From assembly GCA_900088475.1 (NCBI GenBank), contig FLMG01000068.1:1-11659 (forward strand): DNA of 11,659 nt, given 5' to 3'. The notes under the pieces are model-generated. The model searched no databases and was not told the DNA's origin. It saw nothing but the letters and a program-made list of their open reading frames with translations. Origin of the DNA: Hyphochytrium catenoides (lineage: Eukaryota; Sar; Hyphochytriomycetes; Hyphochytriales; Hyphochytriaceae). The translations under genes were made by a program, and so were the position numbers. This document shows positions 1 to 8,471 of this stretch, one piece after another (position 1 is the stretch's first letter; every line of letters starts with the position of its first letter).

Positions 1-70
1 GAGAGAGAGAGAGAGAGATGTAGCGAGAGAGAAGAAGAGCAGATGCATCAAGACGACAGGCAGGTGCTAG

Positions 71-523
71 AAGAAGAGAGAGCTGAGCGAGATCACAGAG
101 ATAGTAGAACACTCAGCGAAAGAAGACGACCAAGAGGAGCCAGAGCGCAGCTTGCTAGAAGAGGAAAGGAAGAGGTTAAAAAGGAATGGAGAGAAGGCAC
201 CACGCAGTCCCTCCCTAGCCTCCTCTGAGTGGGAGGTTCCGTTCAGGACGGAGAGGAAGCACACACGCATGGCGATGATGCAAGGCGAGGAGCGGAGGAG
301 GATGCCTGCCAACAATAATAATTTGATTTTTTTCTTGATGGCTGTATGGGTGGTGAGGCCTCCAGTGAGCTTACATTGCCACCGCCCCTTTGGGCAGTTC
401 CTGGTCCCTCTCAGTCTCTTCTGCCTGCGCTCTATGGTCCGGTTGTCTCCTCTATTCTACGGGTGTCCTAGGTGCCTGATCGTCTATATGCCTCTGTTGT
501 CGCGGGCCAACAATGATAAATGA
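71..523 (+). CDS. Unrecognised open frame or exon, charged N-terminal half
   Basis: The frame is open for 151 codons from a possible splice acceptor (gtgctag before base 71) to TGA at 521-523. The first in-frame ATG is at 269, so the upstream half could only be coding if it is an internal or terminal exon. The first 85 or so residues are hydrophilic and look protein-like, with ELSEITEIVEHSAKEDD, then LLEEERKRLKR, then EWEVPFRTERKHTRMAMMQ. The second half turns hydrophobic and Cys/Leu-rich and looks less like coding. The exon may really end near base 350, where GTATGG and GTGAGG donor-like sites lie. A second frame (1-228) is also open and Arg/Glu-rich, as expected in GA-rich DNA, which lowers confidence. 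I do not recognise a family. It could be the 3' part of a gene that begins left of the window. Confidence 0.3.
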   Translation, partial: KKRELSEITEIVEHSAKEDDQEEPERSLLEEERKRLKRNGEKAPRSPSLASSEWEVPFRTERKHTRMAMMQGEERRRMPANNNNLIFFLMAVWVVRPPVSLHCHRPFGQFLVPLSLFCLRSMVRLSPLFYGCPRCLIVYMPLLSRANNDK

Positions 524-582
524 TATAGATTCAAGGAGAAGGAACGCCGAGCATCAAAGCTTCAGAGCAAGAGTGCGAGTCA

Positions 583-720
583 GAGAGAAGAGAAGATGCA
601 AAAGGAGAACAAGGAAAAGCACTGAGTGAGAGAAGAGAGAAGAGAAGAGAAGATGCAAAAGGAGAACAAGGAAAAGCACTGAGTGAGAGAGAGAAGAGAA
701 GAGAAGATGCAAAAGGAGAC
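583..720. repeat. Short GA-rich tandem repeat, period 54-57 bp
   Basis: The word GAAGATGCA recurs at 592, 649 and 703, spacings of 57 and 54 bp. Each is followed by nearly identical sequence (AAAGGAGAACAAGGAAAAGC, then ACTGAGTGAGAGA) in the first two copies; the third copy breaks off after AAAGGAGA. The length difference comes from GAGAA slippage. About 2.4 copies are present. Read on the minus strand it gives an in-frame Ser/Phe/Leu repeat, which I regard as a by-product. Confidence 0.8.
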
Positions 721-742
721 GAGAGAAGGATAGTGATAAAAC

Positions 743-787
743 TGACCAATGTATTATGGGGTCCACGCTTCGCGGCGCGTGACCAAT
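743..787. promoter_or_regulatory. Paired TGACCAAT (CCAAT-box-like) sites
   Basis: Two identical TGACCAAT octamers lie at 743-750 and 780-787, 37 bp apart. They flank a CG-dense patch (CGCTTCGCGGCGCG) that stands out from the surrounding GA-rich DNA. CCAAT boxes are bound by NF-Y-type factors in many eukaryotes, so this could be a promoter for the exon-like fragments downstream, about 300 bp away. The regulatory role is inference; no transcript start is visible. The rest of 524-1090 holds the tandem repeat and GA-rich sequence with no gene I can support. Confidence 0.3.
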
Positions 788-1090
788 AAACCAGACCAAG
801 AAATTCTTCAGCGAGGAGAAGAGACGAAAGCACCGTGAGCAAGAGAAGATCAAGAGAAAGCAGGCATTTGCCTGAAAGAGGAGACCTTATCACCAAGAAG
901 AGACGGACAGCAAAGGAGTAATATTCCATCTCCAACACCAGTTCCCTCTTCCCACTTGCACTATCTACGCTCGTTCTTGTCTTCTCTCCGCATTGGCAAT
1001 GGATAGCTACGAGCTTGGTGATGATAGGATTCTGTCAGCAGCTCTCTCTTCTCATCATCTATTGCTCTAATTAGCGGAGGAGCTGCAACA

Positions 1091-1322
1091 ATGTCTTTGG
1101 CAATAGACACATCTTCTTCTTCTTCTTTGAAGAGCCTAGTATCAGCAGCGGTACTTTCTCTCTCATGGATTTCATCTTGCTTCTGTCGTCTCAACCCTCC
1201 CCGCTCTTCTTCTGGTTATTGTCTTTCTCTCCCTCGTGTCTGCTGGGTAGCAATGAGGAGTTAATCAGTCAGCCTCAGACTTCACTTGAGACCTCTCTCT
1301 CTCTCTCTCTCTCTCCTCTTCT

Positions 1323-1366
<44 letters not shown>

Positions 1367-1763
1367 CTCTCACTTTGGTTAGCTCTTTTATCAAAAATGA
1401 ATGCCTGGATCGCCACCTACCAAATCCACATCGCATCTCTTTCTCACTCTGTCTTCTCGAAATGACACCCCAAGCGCATTTTACCTATATTACTGGCTTC
1501 TGCGCTGTATCTCATCTGTTTTCGGTCTCGCCTCTCTTTTCACTACTGGCTCTTCTTTGACCGTAGAAATTTCCTCATTTCTGAAGCGCCATCATCTGGC
1601 TCCGTTCCCTCCATAGTAATAGCGGACATGACGACAGAGAAAGCTATAGGTAATACCCCGTAATCCTCCAGTAATAATTCTTTTCCTTGTAACTACTGGT
1701 ACTTTGCTCGGGGACTTGTCCACGACTGTAGAAAGGGCCTCACTGAATGAGTTTGTACTATAA
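1091..1763 (+). CDS. Possible small spliced gene, incomplete model
   Basis: Three exon-like pieces lie in order on the plus strand. 1091-1150 begins with ATG and encodes MSLAID, five Ser and KSLVSAA, then meets a GTACTT donor. 1567-1649 follows a good pyrimidine-rich acceptor (ending CGTAG), is open in one frame (NFLISEAPSSGSVPSIVIAD) and ends at a GTAATA donor. 1732-1763 follows a TGTAG acceptor, joins in phase to give ERASLNEFVL and ends at TAA. The last two fit together, but the first piece ends in phase 0 while the second needs two bases carried over, so a middle exon is missing or the model is wrong. The gap 1151-1566 holds a CT tract. On the minus strand 961-1194 is also open and charged, a competing reading. 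No family is recognised. Confidence 0.25.
1293..1373 (+). repeat. CT microsatellite, probably intronic
   Basis: Nearly pure (CT)n broken once by CTTCTTCTT. It ends just before CACTTTGGTTAG, which resembles a splice acceptor, so it may be an enlarged polypyrimidine tract in an intron of a plus-strand transcript. Confidence 0.8.
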
Positions 1764-1895
1764 TACTCTTAAGCTGGAGGTGAGGGTCCCTGCCTACCCT
1801 ACCATACTGTGATTGGAAGCTACCTACGTCTTTATTGACGTTTTCTTTTGCTGGGAGGACAAAGATTGAGAGAATCAAGTTCTTTGAGGGGACCA

Positions 1896-2050
1896 AGTTC
1901 TCTCTCTTTCTGTCTCTCTCTCTCTGTCTCTCTCTCTGTCTCTCTCTCGGTCTCTCTCTCTCGGTCTCTCTCTGTCTCTCGGTCTCTCTGTCTCTGTCTC
2001 TGTCTCTGTCTCTATCTCTCTCTCTCTCTGTCTCTGTCTCTCTCTCTCTC

Positions 2051-2083
<33 letters not shown>

Positions 2084-2088
2084 GTCTC

Positions 2089-2121
<33 letters not shown>

Positions 2122-2240
2122 CTCTCGCTCTCTCTCTCTCTCGCTCTCGCTCTCTCTCTCTCCTCTTTCTCTCTCTCTTTCTCTCTCCCTCCTCTCCTCA
2201 TCTATCATTCTCTGTCTCTCTCTCTCTCTCTCTCTCTAGT
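1896..2240 (+). repeat. Long compound CT / CTGT microsatellite
   Basis: About 345 bp of almost uninterrupted pyrimidine on the plus strand: (CT)n mixed with TCTCGGTCTC, CTCTGTCTC and TCTGTCTGTCTG blocks. The very long Ser-Leu-Val-Cys frames here and the Arg-Glu frames opposite are products of the repeat and not genes. It ends in CTCTCTAG followed by a short open stretch to TAA at 2343-2345 (SLMFEGCRTRGAISYV and on), which might be an exon but is too short to claim. Confidence 0.9.
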
Positions 2241-2399
2241 CTTTCCCTCATGTTTGAAGGCTGTAGAACTAGAGGTGCAATCTCTTACGTAACCTTATTT
2301 AGTACCGTTCTGCCGTCTGCGTCAACAAAGAAAGGAAGAGAATAACAAGCGCCGCTCTCTAGGATGATGAGAGAGACAACGGGACAGTGAGAACACGCG

Positions 2400-2713
2400 A
2401 AGCGGTGGAGAAAGAGAGAGAAAGGGAGAAAGAGAGAAAGAGAGAGAGAGAAGTGCAAAAGAAGATAGAAGCCTGAATATTCAGGAAGCGTCTCTCTCCC
2501 GTCTGCAGAAAGCCTTGTTGATCACAATTTTTAACATTCGCCATTGCCCCTAGACTTCCCTGCTCAACCTCGCGTGCGGGGGAGAGAGAGAGAGAGAGAG
2601 ACAGAGAGAGAGACAGACGGAAACAGAGGACAGCCGCTAAAACTGACAGTAGAAGACTAAAGGAAAAGCAAAGAGGCAGGAAAGAAAGAAAGACAATCAG
2701 CTAACGCTTACAG
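2400..2713. other. GA-rich leader upstream of the Ser-rich gene
   Basis: GA runs occur at about 2411-2450 and 2581-2610, separated by unique sequence. The stretch immediately before the ATG at 2714 is purine-rich with an in-frame TAA at 2702-2704, as expected of a 5' untranslated leader. The TTACAG just before the ATG could equally be a splice acceptor, so a leader intron is possible. No gene is supported in 1764-2713 apart from the repeat. Confidence 0.4.
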
Positions 2714-4358
2714 ATGGCATCGGCTTCGGACACCATTGCCATCTTCTCTAAAAGGAAGAGAGAGCGTGCAGAGGAGACGAGAGAAAGAGATGGATCTGAG
2801 CCTTTGTCCTCCTCAGCGCCTGCCTCTTCTTCTTCTTCTTCTTCCTCTCACGGCAATTGGACGGGGCAGCCGCAAGGGAATGAGCTCGCAAGGGTGGGAG
2901 AGGCTCTCGTTTTGGCGCAGACTCGGGCCAGAGAGGCAATAGAGCGCTCTGACAGATTAGAAAGGTTGGTGCAGTGTCTCTCTCTCACAGACACTCTCTC
3001 TCTCTCTCTCTCTCTTCCTTTCCACTCTCTCTCCGTCTCTCTCTCCCTCCTCGTAACGCTTTTATCCTCTTCCATCCAACCTCTCTAATTTAACCTCTCC
3101 CGCCTTACTTGCTCTCTTCACTCTCTCTCTCTCGTCTCGCCCGTTCTCTCTCTCTCTCTGTCTCTCTTCGACAGGATAATACAGGCCGTGATGACCAAGG
3201 ATCATCTCAACAGCCTCTCAAGTGATACACAGACAAAGCTCTCAGAAGGTACATCAGCAGCCAGCGCTCTTTCTCTTCTGCTGCACTAGACAATAAGAGA
3301 CGGGGGTGGACCTAACTTACTAGTAGAGAAGAGGCAGTCAGGAGAGAGAGAGAGAAAGGAGAGAGAAGAAAGTGAAGAGGAGAGCGGAAATTAGGTTAAG
3401 GAGAGGAACAAGAAGAATCACGAGAGGCTAGCTAAGATGGCCCTAAGAGCGGACTCATAACTTGGTTCCCTCCCTTTCCCCTCTCTCACTCTCTCATTGT
3501 CTCTCTCTCTCACTCTCTCCGGTGTCTCTCTCTCTCTCTCTGTCTTTGTGTCTCTTTCTGTGTCTCTCTCTCTCTCTCTGCACTCATTTTACAGAGGACT
3601 GGCACTTCCTGTCTAGCTCCATGTCTCTATCTTCCTTGTCGTCATCAAGCTCTGCGGTCTCAAGTCTCTCTTCCTCTCCGGTCCGAGGAGTACCAAAGAG
3701 AAACAGCCCTCTCTTGCAGGCTTCTAGCCCGCCTTTGGAAACGCTATCCCCAGCGTCTTCGATCACGGTGCTGCCTTCTTCTCTCTCTTTCCACCCAAAC
3801 AATATGGTGGGAGAATCCCAGGGTCTGCCTCCTTTCTTACCTTCTCTCTCTCTCTCTTCTCCCATCTCACCCGTCAAGAATGCTGCAGACCCCACCGTTC
3901 TGTCTCTCTACTTGTCGGATTTAGAGGACGAGAGAGAGAACGTGGCAAAGGAAAGAGAACAAGCAGTGCTGGAGTCCAATCTCATCAAAGTCGTTACGGC
4001 TGAGGTCATCAGTACACTTGCGGGCGAGAGCTATGGGAACATCAAGGGACTAGAGCAGACAAAGAGAGAGAGAAAGAGGCTTTCCTCTTCGTCTCTCCTT
4101 CTTTCTGAAGAGGCGCTTCACTGTCTCTCTACCTTCGCGCATATGAACTTGGGCTTTGCCCTTGGTATGATAGCAGCGGCGATCTTTAGGAAAAGGCAGG
4201 AAAAAGCTTTGGAGCACATCTTCAACGATAAGCTAAACGCAATGCTGGCCCAGGTAGAGACCACAGAAAAGAGGATACGAGGAGTAGCAAAGAAAAGAAA
4301 CAAGAGAGAGAGACAGAGACAGAGGTCGAGAGAAGCCTACAGAGAGGCACTAAGTTAG
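2714..4358 (+). CDS. Ser-rich charged protein of unknown function, 3 exons, 362 aa
   Basis: Exons are 2714-2964, 3175-3248 and 3595-4358. The joins keep frame across phase-2 and phase-1 introns (donors GTTGGT and GTACAT, acceptors ending GACAG and TACAG), giving 1089 nt to TAG. An in-frame TAA at 2702-2704 supports the start, unless a leader intron ends at 2713. The protein begins MASASDTIAIFSKRKRER, with a nuclear-localisation-like basic patch at residues 13-18. Ser runs follow at 32-45, then a charged helix (about 55-108), a long Ser/Pro-rich low-complexity stretch (about 115-235) and a helical, coiled-coil-like region from about 240. Residues 292-306 are hydrophobic (MNLGFALGMIAAAIF), short for a membrane span and followed at once by RKRQEK. 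The tail from about 341 is strongly basic. Intron 2 (3249-3594) contains CT tracts typical of this locus. I recognise no domain. A four-exon alternative end is described separately. The gene structure is fairly secure; the function is unknown. Confidence 0.65.
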
Positions 4359-4591
4359 CGGAAGGAAAGAGCGCGAGACAGCTCTACTTACCTCGAAGAG
4401 TTGACGGAAAGGAACTGCTGAGGCCGTAGATTAAATGTGTAGCACAGGGTGAATGCTAGGTGCATGGAGCCTTGTGACCAAGGGCTATATCGGTGGGAGA
4501 GAGACACGCGTAGGGACAAAGGAAAACCTGCAGAAAAACGGGCTTAGTGACGACCTTAGCACTCAACCTCTCTCTTCTTTTGATTTTTCAG

Positions 4592-4720
4592 GTATGGTCC
4601 CTCAGTAGCGAATGGAAACAAGAGCTGGCTCGGGAGATGCCCGCATACTTCCTCTCTCCTGAGATGCTTGCGCCAATGGGGCCGCGAGGTGATATACGTT
4701 TATTGCTCACTCTTGTTTAG
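4592..4720 (+). CDS. Alternative terminal exon of the Ser-rich gene (or 3' exon of another model)
   Basis: A textbook acceptor precedes it: a CTCTCTCTTCTTTTGATTTTTCAG-type tract ending at 4591. The exon is open for 42 codons to TAG at 4718-4720 and reads as convincing protein (VWSLSSEWKQELAREMPAYF, then LSPEMLAPMGPRGDIR). It needs a phase-0 donor. The preceding gene has one, CAG before GTAGAG at 4253/4254, which would replace the basic tail after Gln328 and yield a 370-aa protein with exons 2714-2964, 3175-3248, 3595-4253 and 4592-4720. Both ends are open and plausible, so this may be alternative splicing or intron retention, or the longer model may be the real one. Confidence 0.45.
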   Translation, partial: VWSLSSEWKQELAREMPAYFLSPEMLAPMGPRGDIRLLLTLV

Positions 4721-4867
4721 AAGAAGCCGAAGAAAGAGAAGGTCCCATGTAGATAACCGCCCTAGCTCGCACATTGGAAGGTGCTTCTGCCTCTCGCACT
4801 TTCTTCGTCGGCGCTATCAAAACCTACGCAGATCCGTCTGCTTCTATGATTGGTATATGTAAACATG

Positions 4868-4888
4868 TATATATATATATATATATAT
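4868..4888. repeat. (TA)n microsatellite
   Basis: Ten TA units and one extra base, following ACATG. It lies in the probable 3' flank of the Ser-rich gene, in sequence with no other recognisable feature between 4721 and about 5020. Confidence 0.9.
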
Positions 4889-5019
4889 TCCTAGCTCTTC
4901 CATGCTAAGCTTATGTTGTCGGGGCCTTCGCCTCTACTGTGAACGTGCTGTCTTGAAACATCTGCCGAAGAAGTTGGAGAAATAAGGAGGTGAAGATCGT
5001 GGTGCATGTACGTGTCGAT

Positions 5020-5640
5020 AAATTTGAAGATTATTGAGCATCTTTCAATGAACTAAGAGATTGTTGGGCGTATTTCTAGAAAAGCTCTAGCATCGGTCTG
5101 ATGAGCATGATGAGACCATTGGAAATTTGTTGAAGAAGGAACGTATCGAGGGTGATTCGTGAAGGAGGAAGGAAGAAACTGTTACGATGAGCACATTTGT
5201 TTTCATTGGGCCTACACATATCAAGAAAAAGAGACTCTTCATAAGGCATCTGTTGATGATGAACAACAAGGTATCGGGGCCATTGCGGAGTGATATATTT
5301 TGATTGTATCTTGTCTGCTGATGAAGATGGCATATATTGGGGCCTCTGTTGTTGAGCTGATGGCGATTATTGGGCATCTGTTGGTGAAGGATGATGGATG
5401 ATGAGGATTATTGTAGGGCATCCGTGTCGGGTGAAGACGGAGATTGTCACGCATATGTTGATATATGTCTATGGGGAGATTATCGGCATCACCTGTTACC
5501 GATGGACATCATTGAGCATTTAATGCAGATGGAGGTTATCGAGTATTAAATGAGGAAGATGAAGAAGATTATTATTGAAGATGAAGATTCAAGATGATGA
5601 AGATTATTGGGGCTCTGCCTGAGATCTGGGATCTGGGAAC
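5020..5640. repeat. Degenerate tandem repeat field, unit roughly 30 bp
   Basis: A loose motif resembling GATTATTGGGCATCTGTTG, followed by a GATGAAGATG-like spacer, recurs with heavy divergence. Clear examples are GAAGATTATTGAGCATCT near 5026, GAGATTGTTGGGCGTAT near 5060, AAGGCATCTGTTGATGATGA near 5240, GCGATTATTGGGCATCTGTT near 5363, GAGGATTATTGTAGGGCATC near 5402, GAGATTATCGGCATCACCTG near 5477 and GAAGATTATTGGGGCTCTG near 5599. Spacing is irregular (about 27-40 bp). On the minus strand it gives overlapping short open frames that repeat the same weak motif, which I do not consider genes. There is no CT bias here, unlike the introns. Confidence 0.6.
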
Positions 5641-6010
5641 CAGATGTGAAGATCATTGGCACAGCACTAGTTGATGATAAATCTTTTGAAAATCAATACT
5701 CTTCAAAGATCTAGTTACCATTCACCCTGTTCGACAGGGGGTTAGCGGCTAAACGACGCGGTCTTCTGATGGCATTGGTCTGCAATGAAGATTTTCTCTG
5801 TCTGGAATGAGAAAGTAAAGAAGGTGAAGCTTTTCCGATGTTTGCAGCTCATGATCTCGTCTCTTTGTGGAAGAGAAAGAGAAAGCTTTATCTATAAGCC
5901 TGCGAAACTTGGGCCTCAGTCTCCACTGTTAGGCATTCAACATTATCTCACGCCCGCAACATTAGGTCTATCGTCTGCGCTCCGTATCTGCTGGTCGATC
6001 ATCCGTTACA
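5641..6010 (+). other. Probable promoter / 5' leader region of TIM21
   Basis: Unique sequence between the repeat field and the TIM21 start codon. It holds a perfect 6-bp hairpin (CCCTGT TCG ACAGGG, near 5727-5741) and an AT-rich TATCTATAAG word near 5889. An in-frame TAG at 5963-5965 lies before the TIM21 ATG with no intervening in-frame ATG. A frame from ATG 5785 runs over the TIM21 start in another frame. If transcribed it would be an upstream overlapping ORF, but its composition gives no support. Confidence 0.3.
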
Positions 6011-6325
6011 ATGAAGATTTCTTCACTCAGGATGCAGAGCATTGTTCGGGCTGCAATGGCTAACACAGCCAGCCGCTCCCGGCCACCGATCATTGCAGCG
6101 CAGAGCAGGTTACTGCCACAGCTTCGCTTCAGCAGACGTGCTAACGTAAGCATTAGCTGTAACTCGTCTCTCGGCTGAATTGACCTAACCTCTCTCTTAA
6201 GAACCTTCATTTGAGAACTCTATCGACGAAGCCCGAGGGCGACAAGCAGCAGGGCAAAGCCTCAGAAGCGGTATGTCCTGACAAGCCAAACACTGCGGTT
6301 TCTCTGCTTTTAATCGCTATAGCTG

Positions 6326-6378
<53 letters not shown>

Positions 6379-8471
6379 TCTCTCTCTCTTTCTTTCTGTC
6401 TCTTTTTCTCTGTCTCTCTCTCTCTCTTCCTTTCTTTCTTTCTCTCTCTCTCTTTCTTCCTCTCTTTCTCTCGCTCGCTCGCCCTCTCTCTCACACACAC
6501 CCCTTCTTAGAGGCCACAACCTATTTATCGCCTCATCTCATATTGTCGCTCATTCTTTATATATATGTATTTGTGCTTGTGCATGTCTCAACTCGGCAGT
6601 CTTTGTCACAAGGAGCCTGCTGTTGGGTTGATATCCTGAACTCTGTCTCTTGTAGAGAGCTTCTGTGTCGCCAATAGTCCTTGTTGCCCTTCTATACCTG
6701 TCAGTTCCTGGATGTTCAGCACCTTCAATCAAATACTTCTTTCTTAACGTTTTATCAGCTGGTACCGTTTCTTACGGAGTACTTTCTCCTGTCCTAACTG
6801 TCTGTCCCGATACCGTCTCCATCTCTCCCTCTCTCTCTCTCTCTCTCCCTCTCTCTCTCTTCTTAATAGCATGGGGGTGCTGGTGGCGCTCAGATACCTC
6901 CAGAGGACGCCCTGGTCCTAACGCCCTATCAAAAGGCAGCGGCAGCAACTCGAGGCACAGTCTGGATGGGCGCTCTGGCCCTAAGCGTTGCCTGCGCCTA
7001 TTTTATCATCACGGAGCTCTTCCCTAGGTAGGAAAGGGGCTGTTCTCCGCCGCTATGCTCTAGAAACTGCTCTTCCTCCTCTCCTGGTCTCTGTGCTCCT
7101 TACTTGCTGCATCTCTTCTTCTTCTCATTAATCAGATTTTCTTTCTTCTTTCCTACGGCTGGTCTTCTGATGTCTAGAGCGTTCCTTCCGCTACCGTCAT
7201 AGCACTCTCTGGACTGGGTTCGTCTGTTGCTTTCTCTCCATGCCCGTGATACATCTCCAGTCTTCGTACCATTGTGCGCTCAGGCACCGCTGGCTTTTTC
7301 TTCACTTGGTCGGCTCGTCCCTTACCCATGCTACTTTACGTCCATCCCCTGTTGTCTTCGCCTTTGCTTCTCTACAGTGACTTTAAGCCGAATAAAGTCT
7401 TCTCCCGAGCGCTGAATGAGATCGTGGGCCATTACAGAGTGCGTGGATGGCTCTCCTTGCCTCTCTCCTTCCCCTAGTCAGCAGCAGCTGCTTCTACTAG
7501 GATATCTTGGTTCCCCTTGCTCTATTTGCTACTAGTGATCTCTCTTTCTTCCTTTTAAGGACCTTTGCTGCATCCTAGATACCTCTGGGACGGCCCTCTT
7601 TCCCGGCTTCCTGGTCTCTCTCTCCTTCCTCATTCTTCAATATGATCTCTAAATCTCGATCATTACCTTTCGCAGGTCCAGAAGTCCCTCGGAACTCCAA
7701 TTAAAGGCTACGGGATGGACCACAATAGCAGGCGTGAGGGAAGAAGGAACTTCATCGCATCCAGGGAGTACGAAGACTCAGAGAAGCGCCGTCGCACCAG
7801 GTATCGGTTCCTTTCAATCCTTACCTTCTCGTCAGCTTTCTTTACCTTAGCTCTCGACTTCCTCACCGGTCCTAATCTGCCTACATCGCCGCTTCAATAA
7901 TCCTTCTTCGTTCTGTCTTCCCCTAGCCTTTCTTTTTGTCTGGACCGTGACTGGCAAACGTGTACACTCTCTTGCCTCTTTCCTGCTCAAGCTATACTTA
8001 GAGAGTCAATTAGATAACACGTAGCATTCTCGATCAGGGTGCGGTTCAACTTAGAGGGGCCACATGGGAAGGGCATTGCCTATGCCGAATACATTGACGC
8101 CAATGGCGGTACGTTACCATGGAGAAGCCTATTTTCCCCTTGCTTAGCTTGCTACATCTTTGTCGAGGATCCTCCTCTCCTTATGACGGGTCCCTAAGTA
8201 CTTCGCCCTATTGGCTTACCGCTCTTTCTCTTGTCCTCACTCTTTCGTTTGCCCGTCCTCACACTCCCCTTATTTTTCTTCCTATGACTCTTCCTGACCT
8301 GTCATTGCCTGTACTACTCTACATCATACAGGAGATTGGGTATATCTTCAGGTGCAAGTGGTGAAGACAGGAGAGGTGATTATTATCAAGGACAATCAGC
8401 TCAGATACAACGCGGGGAATGAGTTCCCTACCGTTATGAATATCTTAGACTCTCAGTCTCGCTCATCTTAG
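6011..8471 (+). CDS. TIM21: Mitochondrial import inner membrane translocase subunit TIM21, 7 exons, 252 aa
   Basis: TIM21 is a TIM23-complex subunit. It sits in the inner membrane, faces the intermembrane space, and links the outer-membrane TOM complex and respiratory complexes to TIM23. Exons are 6011-6145, 6202-6270, 6870-7027, 7378-7438, 7676-7800, 8038-8108 and 8332-8471. All introns are GT...AG and phases match (0,0,2,0,2,1), giving 759 nt. Residues 1-68 form an Arg/Ser-rich, acid-poor targeting region ending in LRFSRRAN and LHLRTLSTK, typical of a cleaved presequence. After PPEDALVLTPYQKAAAATRG comes one membrane span, about residues 99-116. The Tim21 core follows: FSRALNEIVGHYRVQ, then the hallmark GTPIKGYG (147-154), REGRRNFIASREY, VRFNLEG, YAEYIDANG, then WVYLQVQVV and EVIIIKDN. 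Length and order match the family. Met8 is an alternative start. Intron 1 is only 56 bp and splits the presequence; intron 2 carries a long CT tract. Confidence 0.9.
6331..6490 (+). repeat. CT microsatellite inside TIM21 intron 2
   Basis: About 160 bp of (CT)n with TTTCT, TCTGT and CTCGCTCG interruptions, within the 599-bp intron 6271-6869. The overlapping Ser-Leu and Arg-Glu-Lys frames are repeat translations. Confidence 0.9.

Noticed and set aside
531-938. Minus-strand 135-aa frame with repeated Ser/Phe/Leu segments
   Set aside because: The repetition comes from the 54-57-bp DNA repeat and GA-rich composition; no other coding sign.
961-1194. Minus-strand 77-aa charged frame
   Set aside because: It reads somewhat like protein (DVSIAKDIVAAPPLIRAID) but begins at TTG, lacks a CT-rich minus-strand acceptor, and the adjacent CT tracts favour plus-strand transcription. 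Kept only as an alternative.
1693-2345. Four long open frames of Ser-Leu-Val-Cys or Arg-Glu-Asp-Thr repeats on both strands
   Set aside because: They are translations of the CT/CTGT microsatellite in several frames at once; dinucleotide repeats have no stop codons.
4668-4862. Plus-strand Arg/Cys-rich 64-aa frame
   Set aside because: It starts at TTG and overlaps the better-supported frame of the 4592-4720 exon; composition is unlike the other exons.
5076-5454. Three overlapping minus-strand open frames of 71-96 aa
   Set aside because: They overlap in different frames, rest on non-ATG or weak starts, and reproduce the degenerate DNA repeat; no splice-consistent gene could be built.
5727-5741. 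TTCGA-containing hairpin as a possible tRNA T-arm
   Set aside because: No acceptor stem, anticodon arm or D-arm could be aligned around it.
5785-6063. 92-aa frame overlapping the TIM21 start
   Set aside because: It runs across the TIM21 start codon in a different frame and has no recognisable content; at most an upstream ORF.
6207-6519. Arg-Glu-Lys and Ser-Leu-Phe frames on both strands
   Set aside because: Repeat translation inside TIM21 intron 2; the flanking exons fix this as intron.
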